Shown here: positions 1 to 6,696 of the stretch, piece after piece
Layout of the letters: the number at the start of each line of letters is the position of its first letter
Numbering within the stretch: the first letter of the stretch is position 1
Origin: Thermoplasmatota archaeon
GTDB lineage: Archaea > Thermoplasmatota > Penumbrarchaeia > Penumbrarchaeales > Penumbrarchaeaceae
DNA: 9,931 bases
Direction of reading: 5' to 3'
Assembly (NCBI GenBank): GCA_030591285.1
Contig: JAUVBH010000038.1
Coordinates: 1-9,931, forward strand
Notes under the pieces: model-generated
Seen by the model: only the letters and a program-made list of their open reading frames with translations
The model's database searches: none
Told to the model about the DNA's origin: nothing
Made by a program: the position numbers and the translations under genes

Positions 1-518
1 CCTGCTGGGTCAAAGGAAATATTGGTATCAGGCCCCTCTTCCAGAAGGACAGGTGAGGCTTTCAGATCCATATCGATCCGAACTGTGCCAGTAATGGCAT
101 CCGATGAAGAGATCATCGTTCCATTGGTGGTATCGTTTCCATCACTCTTCAATGATCGGAGATATGGTTTGGCAACTACATCGATTGACATGGTGTCTGG
201 CATGTTTTCATAAAATGGTTTTCTAGCGGGAGCACTTTCGTCATCTGACCATGCCACATGAACTTGAATTCCTGTTATCAATATTACTTCTGTGGAGTTA
301 GAAGGACCATGAATTGGCCAGAAAACCTCTCCTTCATCCGGTATCATTACCTCTGAAGTGGGTTCGAAGTGAATGGTCTCGGAGGGTATTTCATCCATGG
401 TTGGAAGGTCTTCTCTGATGGAAGGCTCACCGCCTCCCATCATGACGATCATGATGACTCCAACCAGGATAACTACAATTGCCACGGATCCGATAATGGC
501 TACCGTCTTTTTTTTCAT
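1..518 (-). CDS. Membrane-anchored extracellular protein of unknown function, 3' end outside window
   Basis: I translated an open frame without stops from an ATG at 518 to the left edge, about 172 residues. It starts MKKKTVAIIG and has one hydrophobic segment at roughly residues 5-27, ending in MMGGG. The rest is polar, acidic and rich in Ser/Thr/Pro, as in archaeal proteins held in the membrane by an uncleaved N-terminal anchor with the bulk outside. A segment near residues 75-100 (VHVAWSDDE, then a Pro/Tyr-rich stretch) looks like a beta-rich extracellular domain, but I cannot name a family. The start is supported by an AGGTGGAT-like ribosome-binding site just upstream. The gene follows the ribosomal operon terminator on the same strand, so it is probably transcribed separately. 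The C-terminus is cut off, so a PKD, peptidase or binding domain could lie beyond the edge. Confidence 0.75.
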   Translation of the reverse strand, partial: MKKKTVAIIGSVAIVVILVGVIMIVMMGGGEPSIREDLPTMDEIPSETIHFEPTSEVMIPDEGEVFWPIHGPSNSTEVILITGIQVHVAWSDDESAPARKPFYENMPDTMSIDVVAKPYLRSLKSDGNDTTNGTMISSSDAITGTVRIDMDLKASPVLLEEGPDTNISFDPA

Positions 519-557
519 TCTATCCACCTTTCATTGGTTTCTACCAGGATAAATTCA

Positions 558-568
558 GGGATTATCCC
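558..568. promoter_or_regulatory. Palindromic GGGATTATCCC site upstream of the membrane protein gene
   Basis: An 11-base palindrome lies 40-50 bases upstream of the ATG at 518. It overlaps a second inverted repeat, GGATAA (547-552) with TTATCC (562-567). The minus-strand A/T stretch TGAATTTATCC in the same place could be a weak TATA element. The position fits an operator or promoter, but the function is inferred only from symmetry and location. Confidence 0.3.
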
Positions 569-672
569 AGAGTTTTGTTTGATTTGTAGTTTTACCCTAT
601 AACAGACTTGCGGTCCAATCCTGATATGGATACAAATTGACTGTTGTCCCGCGGTTGAAAGGATAAATGAAA

Positions 673-693
673 AGGGCCTCCAGAAGAGGCCCT
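673..693 (-). terminator. Terminator of the rpl18e-rpl13-rps9 operon
   Basis: A perfect 8-bp stem, AGGGCCTC paired with GAGGCCCT around a 5-base loop, begins 18 bases beyond the rps9 stop. On the minus strand it is followed directly by a T-rich tract (TTTCATTTAT). This is the form of a factor-independent terminator. It implies that no further ribosomal or RNA polymerase gene is co-transcribed after rps9. Confidence 0.75.
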
Positions 694-710
694 GGACAAA
701 CAGTTTCCCA

Positions 711-1112
711 TCACCTGTAAGACTTCTGCCTTTTCTTTCTGGCACCACGGCCAAGAGGGGTTTTGGGCAAGTGTCTTCTTGGGTCGTTAACGAGTAGTGC
801 CCTGTCATAATTTAGATAGCGCTCTTTCAGCTCGTCATCCCCGAAGAACTCGACAAGTCCCCTGGCAATTGCGGTCCTTACGGAATCCGCTTGACCCATG
901 AAACCGCCGCCTTCAACATTGACACTGATATCGACCTTGTTGGATTTCTCCCTGGCCAGTACCAGAGGCTCCATCATTTTGAGCCTTGCGATCTCTGGTT
1001 CTACGAGCTCAATAGGCTTCTTGTTCACCCTGACACGGCCCTTGCCGGCCTTGATCGTGGCCCTTGCGATGGCGCTCTTTCTCTTTCCACTTGTATTGAT
1101 AAGCTTTCCCAT
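711..1112 (-). CDS. rps9: 30S ribosomal protein S9 (uS9)
   Basis: This encodes a small-subunit ribosomal protein; in the family the basic C-terminal tail reaches the decoding centre and touches P-site tRNA. The 133-residue product has the usual archaeal length. It opens with GKRKSAIARATIKAGKGRVRVN, the family's N-terminal signature, has the central GGGFMGQADSVRTAIARGL segment, and ends in the basic tail with the terminal KSYR. The ATG at 1112 is preceded by an AGGAGGGT ribosome-binding site that overlaps the stop codon of rpl13, 11 bases away, so the two are translationally close. It is the last gene of the operon. Confidence 0.97.
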   Translation of the reverse strand: MGKLINTSGKRKSAIARATIKAGKGRVRVNKKPIELVEPEIARLKMMEPLVLAREKSNKVDISVNVEGGGFMGQADSVRTAIARGLVEFFGDDELKERYLNYDRALLVNDPRRHLPKTPLGRGARKKRQKSYR

Positions 1113-1123
1113 CTTGGACCCTC

Positions 1124-1546
1124 CTAGATATTTGCTCCAAGTATCCTTGAGATCTCTTCGAGCTCTACAAAGGATTCGAGGCCTTTGTTCTGCGCGGCCT
1201 CAATGGTCTTTGACTTCTTCCCTTCCAGGTCCTTGGGGGTTCCGATGTAAACCTTCACCCTTTTCAGGGCTTCTCTGCCCTTTGGCTGCTGGTATGGGAG
1301 CATTCCTCTGATGGTCCTCTTCAGTATCCTGTCTGGAAGCTTAGGGAAATTGGGTCCTTTCCTTGGATGGTTCAGGTCCCGCTTCGCAATATACCTTCTC
1401 AGTACCATCTTTCTGTTACCGGATACGATTGCTTTTTCGGCATTGATAACTGCTATCTCAAGTTCTTTATCCATGAGCAGTTTTTTTGCCACATGTGTGG
1501 ACAGTCTGCCGATCACCAATCCTTTTGCATCAATCACCTCGACCAT
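1124..1546 (-). CDS. rpl13: 50S ribosomal protein L13 (uL13)
   Basis: This encodes a large-subunit ribosomal protein of 140 residues. Recognisable parts are the start VIDAKGLVIGRLSTHVAK, the VINAEKAIVSGN segment, and RTIRGMLPYQQPKGREALKRVKVYIG with the family's RGMLP motif. A longer frame would begin at 1597, inside rpl18e, but I prefer the ATG at 1546. It lies just after the rpl18e stop (1551), follows a GGGGTGA ribosome-binding site overlapping that stop, and gives the normal archaeal length. Spacing of a few bases to both neighbours indicates one transcript. Confidence 0.97.
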   Translation of the reverse strand: MVEVIDAKGLVIGRLSTHVAKKLLMDKELEIAVINAEKAIVSGNRKMVLRRYIAKRDLNHPRKGPNFPKLPDRILKRTIRGMLPYQQPKGREALKRVKVYIGTPKDLEGKKSKTIEAAQNKGLESFVELEEISRILGANI

Positions 1547-1550
1547 AGTT

Positions 1551-1913
1551 TCACCCCATGATCCTAATACCCTTTCCCTTTGGATTGTCCTTGACAAGCT
1601 GGGGAATGGTCAGCACGGAACCGCCGGCTGCGGTGATCTTCTCCTTTGCACCTTTGGACGCATTGAATGCGGCAACGGTAACAGGATAATCTATTTCGCC
1701 AGCTCCCAGGAGCTTTCCAGGAACTATGAGCGTCTCACCCTTTTTGGTATAGAGGGCGAGCCTTGAGATGTTAACCTCGGCCCATACTCTGGAAGGCTTT
1801 TCCAGGCGCTTTGCGATGTCTCGCCAGATCGGGGCATCGTTTTCCCTTGATACTTCTTTGAGATCGAAGATAAGGGAAACAAGCCCCGGATTTGTCTTAA
1901 TTGGGCTTGCCAT
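1551..1913 (-). CDS. rpl18e: 50S ribosomal protein L18e (eL18)
   Basis: This encodes a large-subunit ribosomal protein of archaea and eukaryotes, absent from bacteria, so it also marks the window as archaeal. The 120-residue product contains WRDIAKRLEKPSR, VNISRLALYTKKGETLIVPGKLLGAG and the C-terminal GGSVLTIPQLVKDNPKGKGIRIMG, as expected for the family. The frame stays open upstream to 2267, but that extension overlaps the divergent methyltransferase gene and does not read like protein. The ATG at 1913 has a strong GGAGGAG site 7 bases upstream and gives the standard length. It is the first gene of the L18e-L13-S9 operon. Confidence 0.97.
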   Translation of the reverse strand: MASPIKTNPGLVSLIFDLKEVSRENDAPIWRDIAKRLEKPSRVWAEVNISRLALYTKKGETLIVPGKLLGAGEIDYPVTVAAFNASKGAKEKITAAGGSVLTIPQLVKDNPKGKGIRIMG

Positions 1914-1925
1914 TCTGACTCCTCC

Positions 1926-1960
1926 GACATCATTACGAATGTCATACCCCCTGTAGGGGG
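1926..1960 (-). promoter_or_regulatory. Two hairpins in the leader of the ribosomal protein operon
   Basis: Read on the minus strand, a perfect CCCCC-TACA-GGGGG hairpin (1960-1947) is followed by GACAT...ATGTC (1943-1926), and then by the GGAGGAG site of rpl18e. With the TATA-like element at 1983-1991, transcription should begin near 1962, so the first hairpin would sit at the very 5' end of the mRNA. Autoregulatory leaders are common for ribosomal operons, but regulation here is only inferred from structure and place. Confidence 0.4.
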
Positions 1961-1982
1961 ATTTGAGGCCTACGCCCACATC

Positions 1983-1991
1983 ATTTAAAAA
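1983..1991. promoter_or_regulatory. Shared TATA-like element for divergent transcription
   Basis: The sequence ATTTAAAAA reads as a TATA-like box on both strands. About 25 bases to the right brings transcription to 2012-2015, just before the ATG at 2017. About 25 bases to the left gives a start near 1960 for rpl18e, with a leader of some 45 bases containing a ribosome-binding site. No better TATA candidate is visible in this narrow divergent spacer. Confidence 0.5.
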
Positions 1992-2016
1992 CTTTATGGG
2001 GCCTACCGCCTGTGAT

Positions 2017-3270
2017 ATGGCCACACCTTTGATATTAAAAGTCGATCTCATCGGATCTGGAGAGTCATCAATTGATACCTTAATTGAAAGAACAATATTG
2101 AAAGGAATTCCACTCGAAGAGATCAGAGATATGGTGGAAAGAACGTGGGATATTGTCAAAAAAGGAGCCCATATTTCGGACCTCCATTCTCCACTGGAAA
2201 TGATGGGGTTGGAAAAAGGTGTTCGAGACTTGGTGATAGACATCGCTTTGACAAGGAAAAGGTCCACTGGAAAATATGTTCATGGGGATAGATTGTTCTT
2301 CACATCTGAAGGATTGAGATGGGCGACACCTCAGGTCGCTGCGGAACATTGTGCGGATAGATTGAGACGCCAACTTGTGATCGATGCAACCTGTGGCCAG
2401 GGAGGCCAGGTCCTCTCCTTTGCTGATACATGTGATGATGTGATCGGTGTGGATATCGATCCGTTGAACTGTCTTGTATCCATCTTGAATTGCCTCTCCA
2501 TGAAGAAAAGAAATGTTACCATCATCAATGGTGATTGTCTGGATCCAGATGTCATTGAATTTTCAAAGGACGGATGCGCGATCTTCAGCGATCCTGCGAG
2601 GCCTCCCGGAGCCGCTGAAAGGGAGATGGATGAGATAGACCCCGATCCCAGGAAGATCCAAAAAGCCTACGAAAAAAGATCCTCGGGGATGTGTTTTGAG
2701 ATCCCTCCCTATATCTCTCTTGATAAGATCGAGATGGTATCTGAAGTAGAGTTCATCTCATTGGATGGCAGAGTGAATAGATTGAACATCTATACAGGCG
2801 ACCTCATCACAACCGAGAGATCTGCGGTAGTTCTTCCTGCGAAAGCAGTGATAAAAGGACCACAAAAAAAGATAGATGGCCTTGATGAGGGCAAACTTTC
2901 AGCCGGCACTCTTGTTTACGAGATCGATCCGACAATAGTTAGGGCGGGATTGGAACATGCATTTGCCAGTGAAATGGGGGTCCCTCCCGAATATATTCAC
3001 CTTGATGGAAGAAGGTGCTTACTTGCCTCTTCGGATCGCATCAATTCTCCCTTCCTGAAACAGTGTTATATGGTCAAAGCAGCCAACGTTTCTGAAGAAG
3101 ACCTGATATCGGTCCTTAAAAAATTAGGAGCGGGCAAGCTAACTCTGAGATATGGTGTCGACCCAAAGGATTACTGGAAGGTAAGGAAGAACATCGAGAA
3201 CAAGCTATCGGGAAACAATAAGTTCCAATTGTTCAAGGGGAACAATTACCTGATCCTGGAAATTGCATAG
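2017..3270 (+). CDS. Class I SAM-dependent methyltransferase with C-terminal THUMP-like domain
   Basis: The 417-residue product is a predicted S-adenosylmethionine methyltransferase. An N-terminal helical region (about 1-100) is followed by a Rossmann-type catalytic domain. Motif I is VIDATCGQGGQV (about residues 121-132), the acidic loop is GVDIDP, and SDPARPP (about 191-197) is the motif IV equivalent. The last 120 residues (LVYEIDPTIVRAGLEHAF, then LLASSDRINSPFLKQCYMV, ending near LTLRYGVDP) match the THUMP-like domain of this family, which suggests an RNA substrate; the actual target is unknown. The frame is open from 1963, but I choose the ATG at 2017 because the TATA-like element at 1983-1991 would start the mRNA only a few bases before it, giving a nearly leaderless transcript, and the upstream 18 residues do not look like protein. 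It ends tail-to-tail 31 bases from the PKD gene. Confidence 0.85.
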   Translation: MATPLILKVDLIGSGESSIDTLIERTILKGIPLEEIRDMVERTWDIVKKGAHISDLHSPLEMMGLEKGVRDLVIDIALTRKRSTGKYVHGDRLFFTSEGLRWATPQVAAEHCADRLRRQLVIDATCGQGGQVLSFADTCDDVIGVDIDPLNCLVSILNCLSMKKRNVTIINGDCLDPDVIEFSKDGCAIFSDPARPPGAAEREMDEIDPDPRKIQKAYEKRSSGMCFEIPPYISLDKIEMVSEVEFISLDGRVNRLNIYTGDLITTERSAVVLPAKAVIKGPQKKIDGLDEGKLSAGTLVYEIDPTIVRAGLEHAFASEMGVPPEYIHLDGRRCLLASSDRINSPFLKQCYMVKAANVSEEDLISVLKKLGAGKLTLRYGVDPKDYWKVRKNIENKLSGNNKFQLFKGNNYLILEIA

Positions 3271-3301
3271 GTGCAAAACATAGATGAATATTGGAGCAGT
3301 A

Positions 3302-4405
3302 TTAGTTCACCTGAACTGACATTGTTGATATAAGACCGCTCTGCATTGTCGATCTCTGTCCTTTGTTATCTGTAACTGTGAGTGTCACGTAATAGGTCCC
3401 AGCAGTCGAGTAGGTATGTTGGATCTGAGGTGAAGAACCGGAGTCTGTTGAATTATCACCGAAATCCCATTCATATTCGACGATCGAACCATCGTCCCAT
3501 GATCCTGATCCATCAAAGTTGACATCTGCTTCACCACCAACAAGGTTGGTAGTTAGATCATCCCCCGCAATTGCGAATGGATGTGCATCAAAAGTGTAGG
3601 TTCTGTTGACCGACACTGATATCGTCCTATACGGAGAATCAACTTTACAGAATGAATTCGTCATTGTTCCGGTAAGGGAGTAGTCACCTGCAACCCCATG
3701 GTCAACTCTTTTCTGAAGCTTGAAAAGGTTCTTGGAGAATTCTTCCGAAGAGAATGTTACCGGTGATCCAGACGGTCGATCTATTGTTCCTGAGAAATCA
3801 TATCCCTGGGGATAATCTGTCAGTGGCCTTGTACCCTCGTCGAACATATAGGTCACATTCACCTCGACCTGATAATCCGGGGTGAGCATCTGTGGGTCCG
3901 AATTGATCCCCTGCCACTCAACGTAAAGGGATGTGATCACATTTCTGATGATCATAGTATTCGTTGCTTCTATGCCATCTGCTTTGGCTACTACAGTATA
4001 CTCACCATTTCCCCATACAAAATCTTCGTAGGATACCTCTTCCAGCCCCCACCCATCATTGATCTTGACATTTCCTGAATACAGAGGTTCATCCACACCA
4101 ATTTCCTGATCCTGGAAATATATCTCAATTTCAACATCTCCTGAATATTCACCAATTCCTGAGGGTGTGGCCATTATGTCAAATGTGATCTTGTCTGCAC
4201 CTCTGGTGATGTTACCAACGGCCAGACTCTCTACCTCAGATCCTGAAAAAGCTATGAAATAGATACCTCCGATTATGAGGATCAGGACCACTACGGCAGC
4301 TATGACTATGATAACAGGCGAAGGTCCCTTGGTAGGACCATTAACTTCAGGGGTTTCCCTCTCAATTTTTTCCTCGGGCTCTCCCTGGTCTTTTGTCTGC
4401 TTCAT
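3302..4405 (-). CDS. Membrane-anchored surface protein with C-terminal PKD domain
   Basis: The 367-residue product has a charged N-terminal tail of about 30 residues, one hydrophobic segment (about 31-53, VIIVIAAVVVLILIIGGIYF), then a long polar part that should lie outside the cell. The C-terminal 80 residues form a PKD domain: FDGSGSWDDGSI, the signature YEWDFGD, HTYSTAGTYYVTLTVTD. The middle (about 60-285) is beta-rich with several possible N-glycosylation sites and no named family. PKD domains commonly serve in adhesion or surface-layer interactions. The frame is open from 4456, but the ATG at 4405 is better: a TATA-like CTTTTTTAG lies about 35 bases upstream and would exclude the longer start. 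It lies 75 bases downstream of the histidine kinase on the same strand, so it may be partly co-transcribed. Confidence 0.8.
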   Translation of the reverse strand: MKQTKDQGEPEEKIERETPEVNGPTKGPSPVIIVIAAVVVLILIIGGIYFIAFSGSEVESLAVGNITRGADKITFDIMATPSGIGEYSGDVEIEIYFQDQEIGVDEPLYSGNVKINDGWGLEEVSYEDFVWGNGEYTVVAKADGIEATNTMIIRNVITSLYVEWQGINSDPQMLTPDYQVEVNVTYMFDEGTRPLTDYPQGYDFSGTIDRPSGSPVTFSSEEFSKNLFKLQKRVDHGVAGDYSLTGTMTNSFCKVDSPYRTISVSVNRTYTFDAHPFAIAGDDLTTNLVGGEADVNFDGSGSWDDGSIVEYEWDFGDNSTDSGSSPQIQHTYSTAGTYYVTLTVTDNKGQRSTMQSGLISTMSVQVN

Positions 4406-4430
4406 TTTATCGCCTGGATATTGAACATCG

Positions 4431-4442
4431 GATTTGCTAAAA
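4431..4442 (-). promoter_or_regulatory. TATA-like promoter element of the PKD gene
   Basis: On the minus strand the tract CCTTTTTTAGC lies in the 75-base gap between the kinase stop (4481) and the PKD gene ATG (4405). A start about 25 bases downstream would leave a leader of roughly 10 bases. It allows the PKD gene its own transcript, although read-through from the kinase is also possible. Confidence 0.4.
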
Positions 4443-4480
4443 AAGGTTTGTTCCACAATGGTCGAATTATCCCAGGATTT

Positions 4481-6304
4481 TCAAGATAGCGGTATCTCGA
4501 TCAAGAAGTTGGTCCCCTGTCTGAAGTCTCCAGGGACACGGCTGGTTATTGTGATCTTGCCATCATACCTCTCAATAAGGACCTTGACGATTGCCATTCC
4601 CAACCCTGTATGTTGTCTTTTCAGTGGGTCCTTCATCCGATCGAAGATCGTGTTCTTCCTATCGTCTGGTATCCCGGGTCCAAAGTCGGTGATACGAACA
4701 CCGACGACCCCTTTTTCAGACATTTCAACGTGTGTCTCCATTGTCGCATTATTTCCCTTTTGGTATTTCAGACCATTATGGTATAAGTTGAAGAATGCTT
4801 CTTGAAGAAGTGGTTCAGCCATTATCTCCACTTCTTCCCCCACCCATTTCATTGAGTGTTCCAGTTCCTTTTCAGGAAGTGCATCCTTGGCGGAAATTAG
4901 AGCTTTATCAAGTATAGTTCTGAGGTCTATCGGGATTTTCTGAAGCCGCATTGATCGCAAACTTGAGAAGGTCATTACATTATCTACCAGTTTGATCGAT
5001 CGAAGAACCAGGTCTCTCACCAGTTTCATGGATCTCTCTCTTCTGTCTGGATCGTTTCCAGACATATTGACCATGTCAACGCCGGTTAAAATTCCATGAT
5101 GCAGGTTGCCAATATCATGCGCCAGCAGGTCCAGATAGAATTCAGCTCTATTCCTCTCTTCGATGATCTGCTCCCTGGACCGTTTCTTTTCTGTAATATC
5201 TCTGGAAACCACGCAAAGCATTGATCTGTTGCCATATCGAATATGACCTGCACTGACCTCTACTTCGACAAGTGAGCCGTCCTTCCTAATATAGGTCCTC
5301 TCACCAATGATGGCTTTCCCCTTTTGTATGACCTTATCGATCTGGGAACCGATATTCTTACTGGTATGGGCAATGAAATCAGAGGGGGTCAATTCGACCA
5401 TCTCATCAGCAGAGTAACCAAGAAGCTCCTGCAGTGTTGGATTCGATTCCACTATCTTCTTGGTCTCAATGTCATAAATATATACGTTCTCCGCACTTTG
5501 CTCAACAGTGGCTCTGTATTTCTCTTCATTTTCTCGAAGGGCCTTTTCAACGCTCTTCCTCTCGGTAATATCCAATAACAGACCGATAGAACCTTGATAA
5601 TTCCCCTCATCATCCACCCAGGGTGCGGCAGATATCAACACATCCCTCACGGCTCCATCTTTGCCAATGATCTGCGACTCGTAGATCTCAGATCTACCGG
5701 TCTTCCTTTTTTGGGATTTGTTGGATATATTGATGAATTCTTCTTTGGATACAACTTGTGAAATGTTCATGTTCAATAGTTCTTCCTTGGTATATCCCAT
5801 CAAGCTAGATAGAGAATCATTGGCGTAAACCATATTTTCATTTTCATCTGTGATCCCAAGACCCTCATGAAGGCTTTCAACCACTGTTCTAAAGCGGCTT
5901 TCTGATGTTATCAAAGCCTGTTCATATCTTTTTCTCTCTGTGATATCATCGATGATCGTAGCCAATCCGGTCACGGTCCCATTTTGGTCTCTGATCAATG
6001 TTGAATCGATCCTTAACCATTTCACCTCTCCATTCTTGAATGTGGCTTTGAAATCCTTTGTTACAGCGCTATCTTTTGTAATTCGCTCTGTGAACATCTC
6101 TGTGAGTCTGGCGTTGGTATCTTCATCGAAAAGATCCATGGAATGGAATTTCTTACCCAGGTGATCAGATGTCAAACCGAAGATCTGTTTTCCACTTGGG
6201 TTCGTTGATAGGAGAGTTCCATCTATACCTATTGTAAGAACAGCTTCATTAACACCCTCAAGTATTGCTTTGAAGATACCAGTATCTTGAGTATTTTTTC
6301 CCAT
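4481..6304 (-). CDS. Soluble PAS-PAS-PAS sensor histidine kinase
   Basis: The 607-residue product has no membrane segment and should sense a cytoplasmic signal. There are three PAS domains (about 8-125, 130-250, 258-375), each ending in the PAC-type signature DITER or DITEK. The dimerisation/phosphoacceptor helix carries LDLLAHDIGN with the likely phosphorylated His396 in the HDIxN form common in euryarchaeal kinases. The ATPase domain has the N box (FFNLYHNGLKY, Asn506), a G1 box (DFGPGIPDD, Asp540) and a G2 box (TGLGMAIVK, about 566-574), so it looks catalytically complete. PAS ligands (haem, flavin, small molecules) cannot be read from the sequence. No receiver domain occurs in the protein or the window, so it is an orphan kinase here. 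The ATG at 6304 opens directly into PAS1 and leaves little room for another start. Confidence 0.9.
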   Translation of the reverse strand: MGKNTQDTGIFKAILEGVNEAVLTIGIDGTLLSTNPSGKQIFGLTSDHLGKKFHSMDLFDEDTNARLTEMFTERITKDSAVTKDFKATFKNGEVKWLRIDSTLIRDQNGTVTGLATIIDDITERKRYEQALITSESRFRTVVESLHEGLGITDENENMVYANDSLSSLMGYTKEELLNMNISQVVSKEEFINISNKSQKRKTGRSEIYESQIIGKDGAVRDVLISAAPWVDDEGNYQGSIGLLLDITERKSVEKALRENEEKYRATVEQSAENVYIYDIETKKIVESNPTLQELLGYSADEMVELTPSDFIAHTSKNIGSQIDKVIQKGKAIIGERTYIRKDGSLVEVEVSAGHIRYGNRSMLCVVSRDITEKKRSREQIIEERNRAEFYLDLLAHDIGNLHHGILTGVDMVNMSGNDPDRRERSMKLVRDLVLRSIKLVDNVMTFSSLRSMRLQKIPIDLRTILDKALISAKDALPEKELEHSMKWVGEEVEIMAEPLLQEAFFNLYHNGLKYQKGNNATMETHVEMSEKGVVGVRITDFGPGIPDDRKNTIFDRMKDPLKRQHTGLGMAIVKVLIERYDGKITITSRVPGDFRQGTNFLIEIPLS

Positions 6305-6448
6305 CAGCTGTCCCCTATAATGATTGGTCCTATTCTATTCTTATCACAAGATGGAATCAATGGATCTGGTCCTGTCCACATCCCCATCTACTCATATGTA
6401 CATGTTTGACTATTTCACCCTTTCGTCCCGATCCACCAAGCCTTTTTT

Positions 6449-6613
6449 TTACTTTCCTAATCGACCTTGGATAAGGACCAGAGCATTCATCATACCCATC
6501 TCGAAAGCGGTTGTCAAAGCCTTGATCTGTTTCTTGTCAAAGGCATCATGATATGCTCTAAGGCCTCTCTCGAACTCCTCACCAAGATTCTTTACATCTT
6601 TTTGATCGAACAT
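6449..6613 (-). CDS. Small helical protein of unknown function, 54 residues
   Basis: I do not recognise a family. The product (MFDQKDVKNLGEEF to VLIQGRLGK) is charged and amphipathic at the start, has a hydrophobic stretch MGMMNALVLI near the end, and is predicted helical throughout, so it may be a small interaction module. A TTG at 6631 would extend it by six residues, but I choose the ATG at 6613 because the minus-strand TATA-like element at 6643-6651 would start transcription near 6620, giving a short leader. It lies 144 bases upstream of the histidine kinase on the same strand and is divergent from the dehydrogenase. Its residue composition looks protein-like, but its small size keeps confidence moderate. 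Confidence 0.55.
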   Translation of the reverse strand: MFDQKDVKNLGEEFERGLRAYHDAFDKKQIKALTTAFEMGMMNALVLIQGRLGK

Positions 6614-6640
6614 AGTGATCGAGGAGTTCAATGGAATTGG

Positions 6641-6652
6641 AGATTATTTAAG
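6641..6652. promoter_or_regulatory. Divergent TATA-like element between the small protein and the dehydrogenase
   Basis: The stretch AGATTATTTAAGG holds a TATA-like core on each strand. To the left it would start the small protein mRNA about 7-10 bases before its ATG. To the right it would start the dehydrogenase mRNA near 6673, ahead of its GGGGG ribosome-binding site. Confidence 0.45.
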
Positions 6653-6696
6653 GTTAAGGGACTTCTATGATGAGTACCGTCTGAGATCAGGGGGAT

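Noticed and set aside
515..808. 97-residue minus-strand frame overlapping rps9
   Set aside because: It overlaps the end of rps9 in another frame and crosses the terminator hairpin, so it is a shadow frame.
1963..2016. Upstream start of the methyltransferase at 1963
   Set aside because: It lies before the TATA-like element that should start the mRNA, and its 18 residues do not resemble the rest of the protein.
6667..6684. Box C/D-like motifs ATGATGA and CTGA
   Set aside because: They are only seven bases apart, no C'/D' pair follows, and the site lies in the leader of the dehydrogenase gene.
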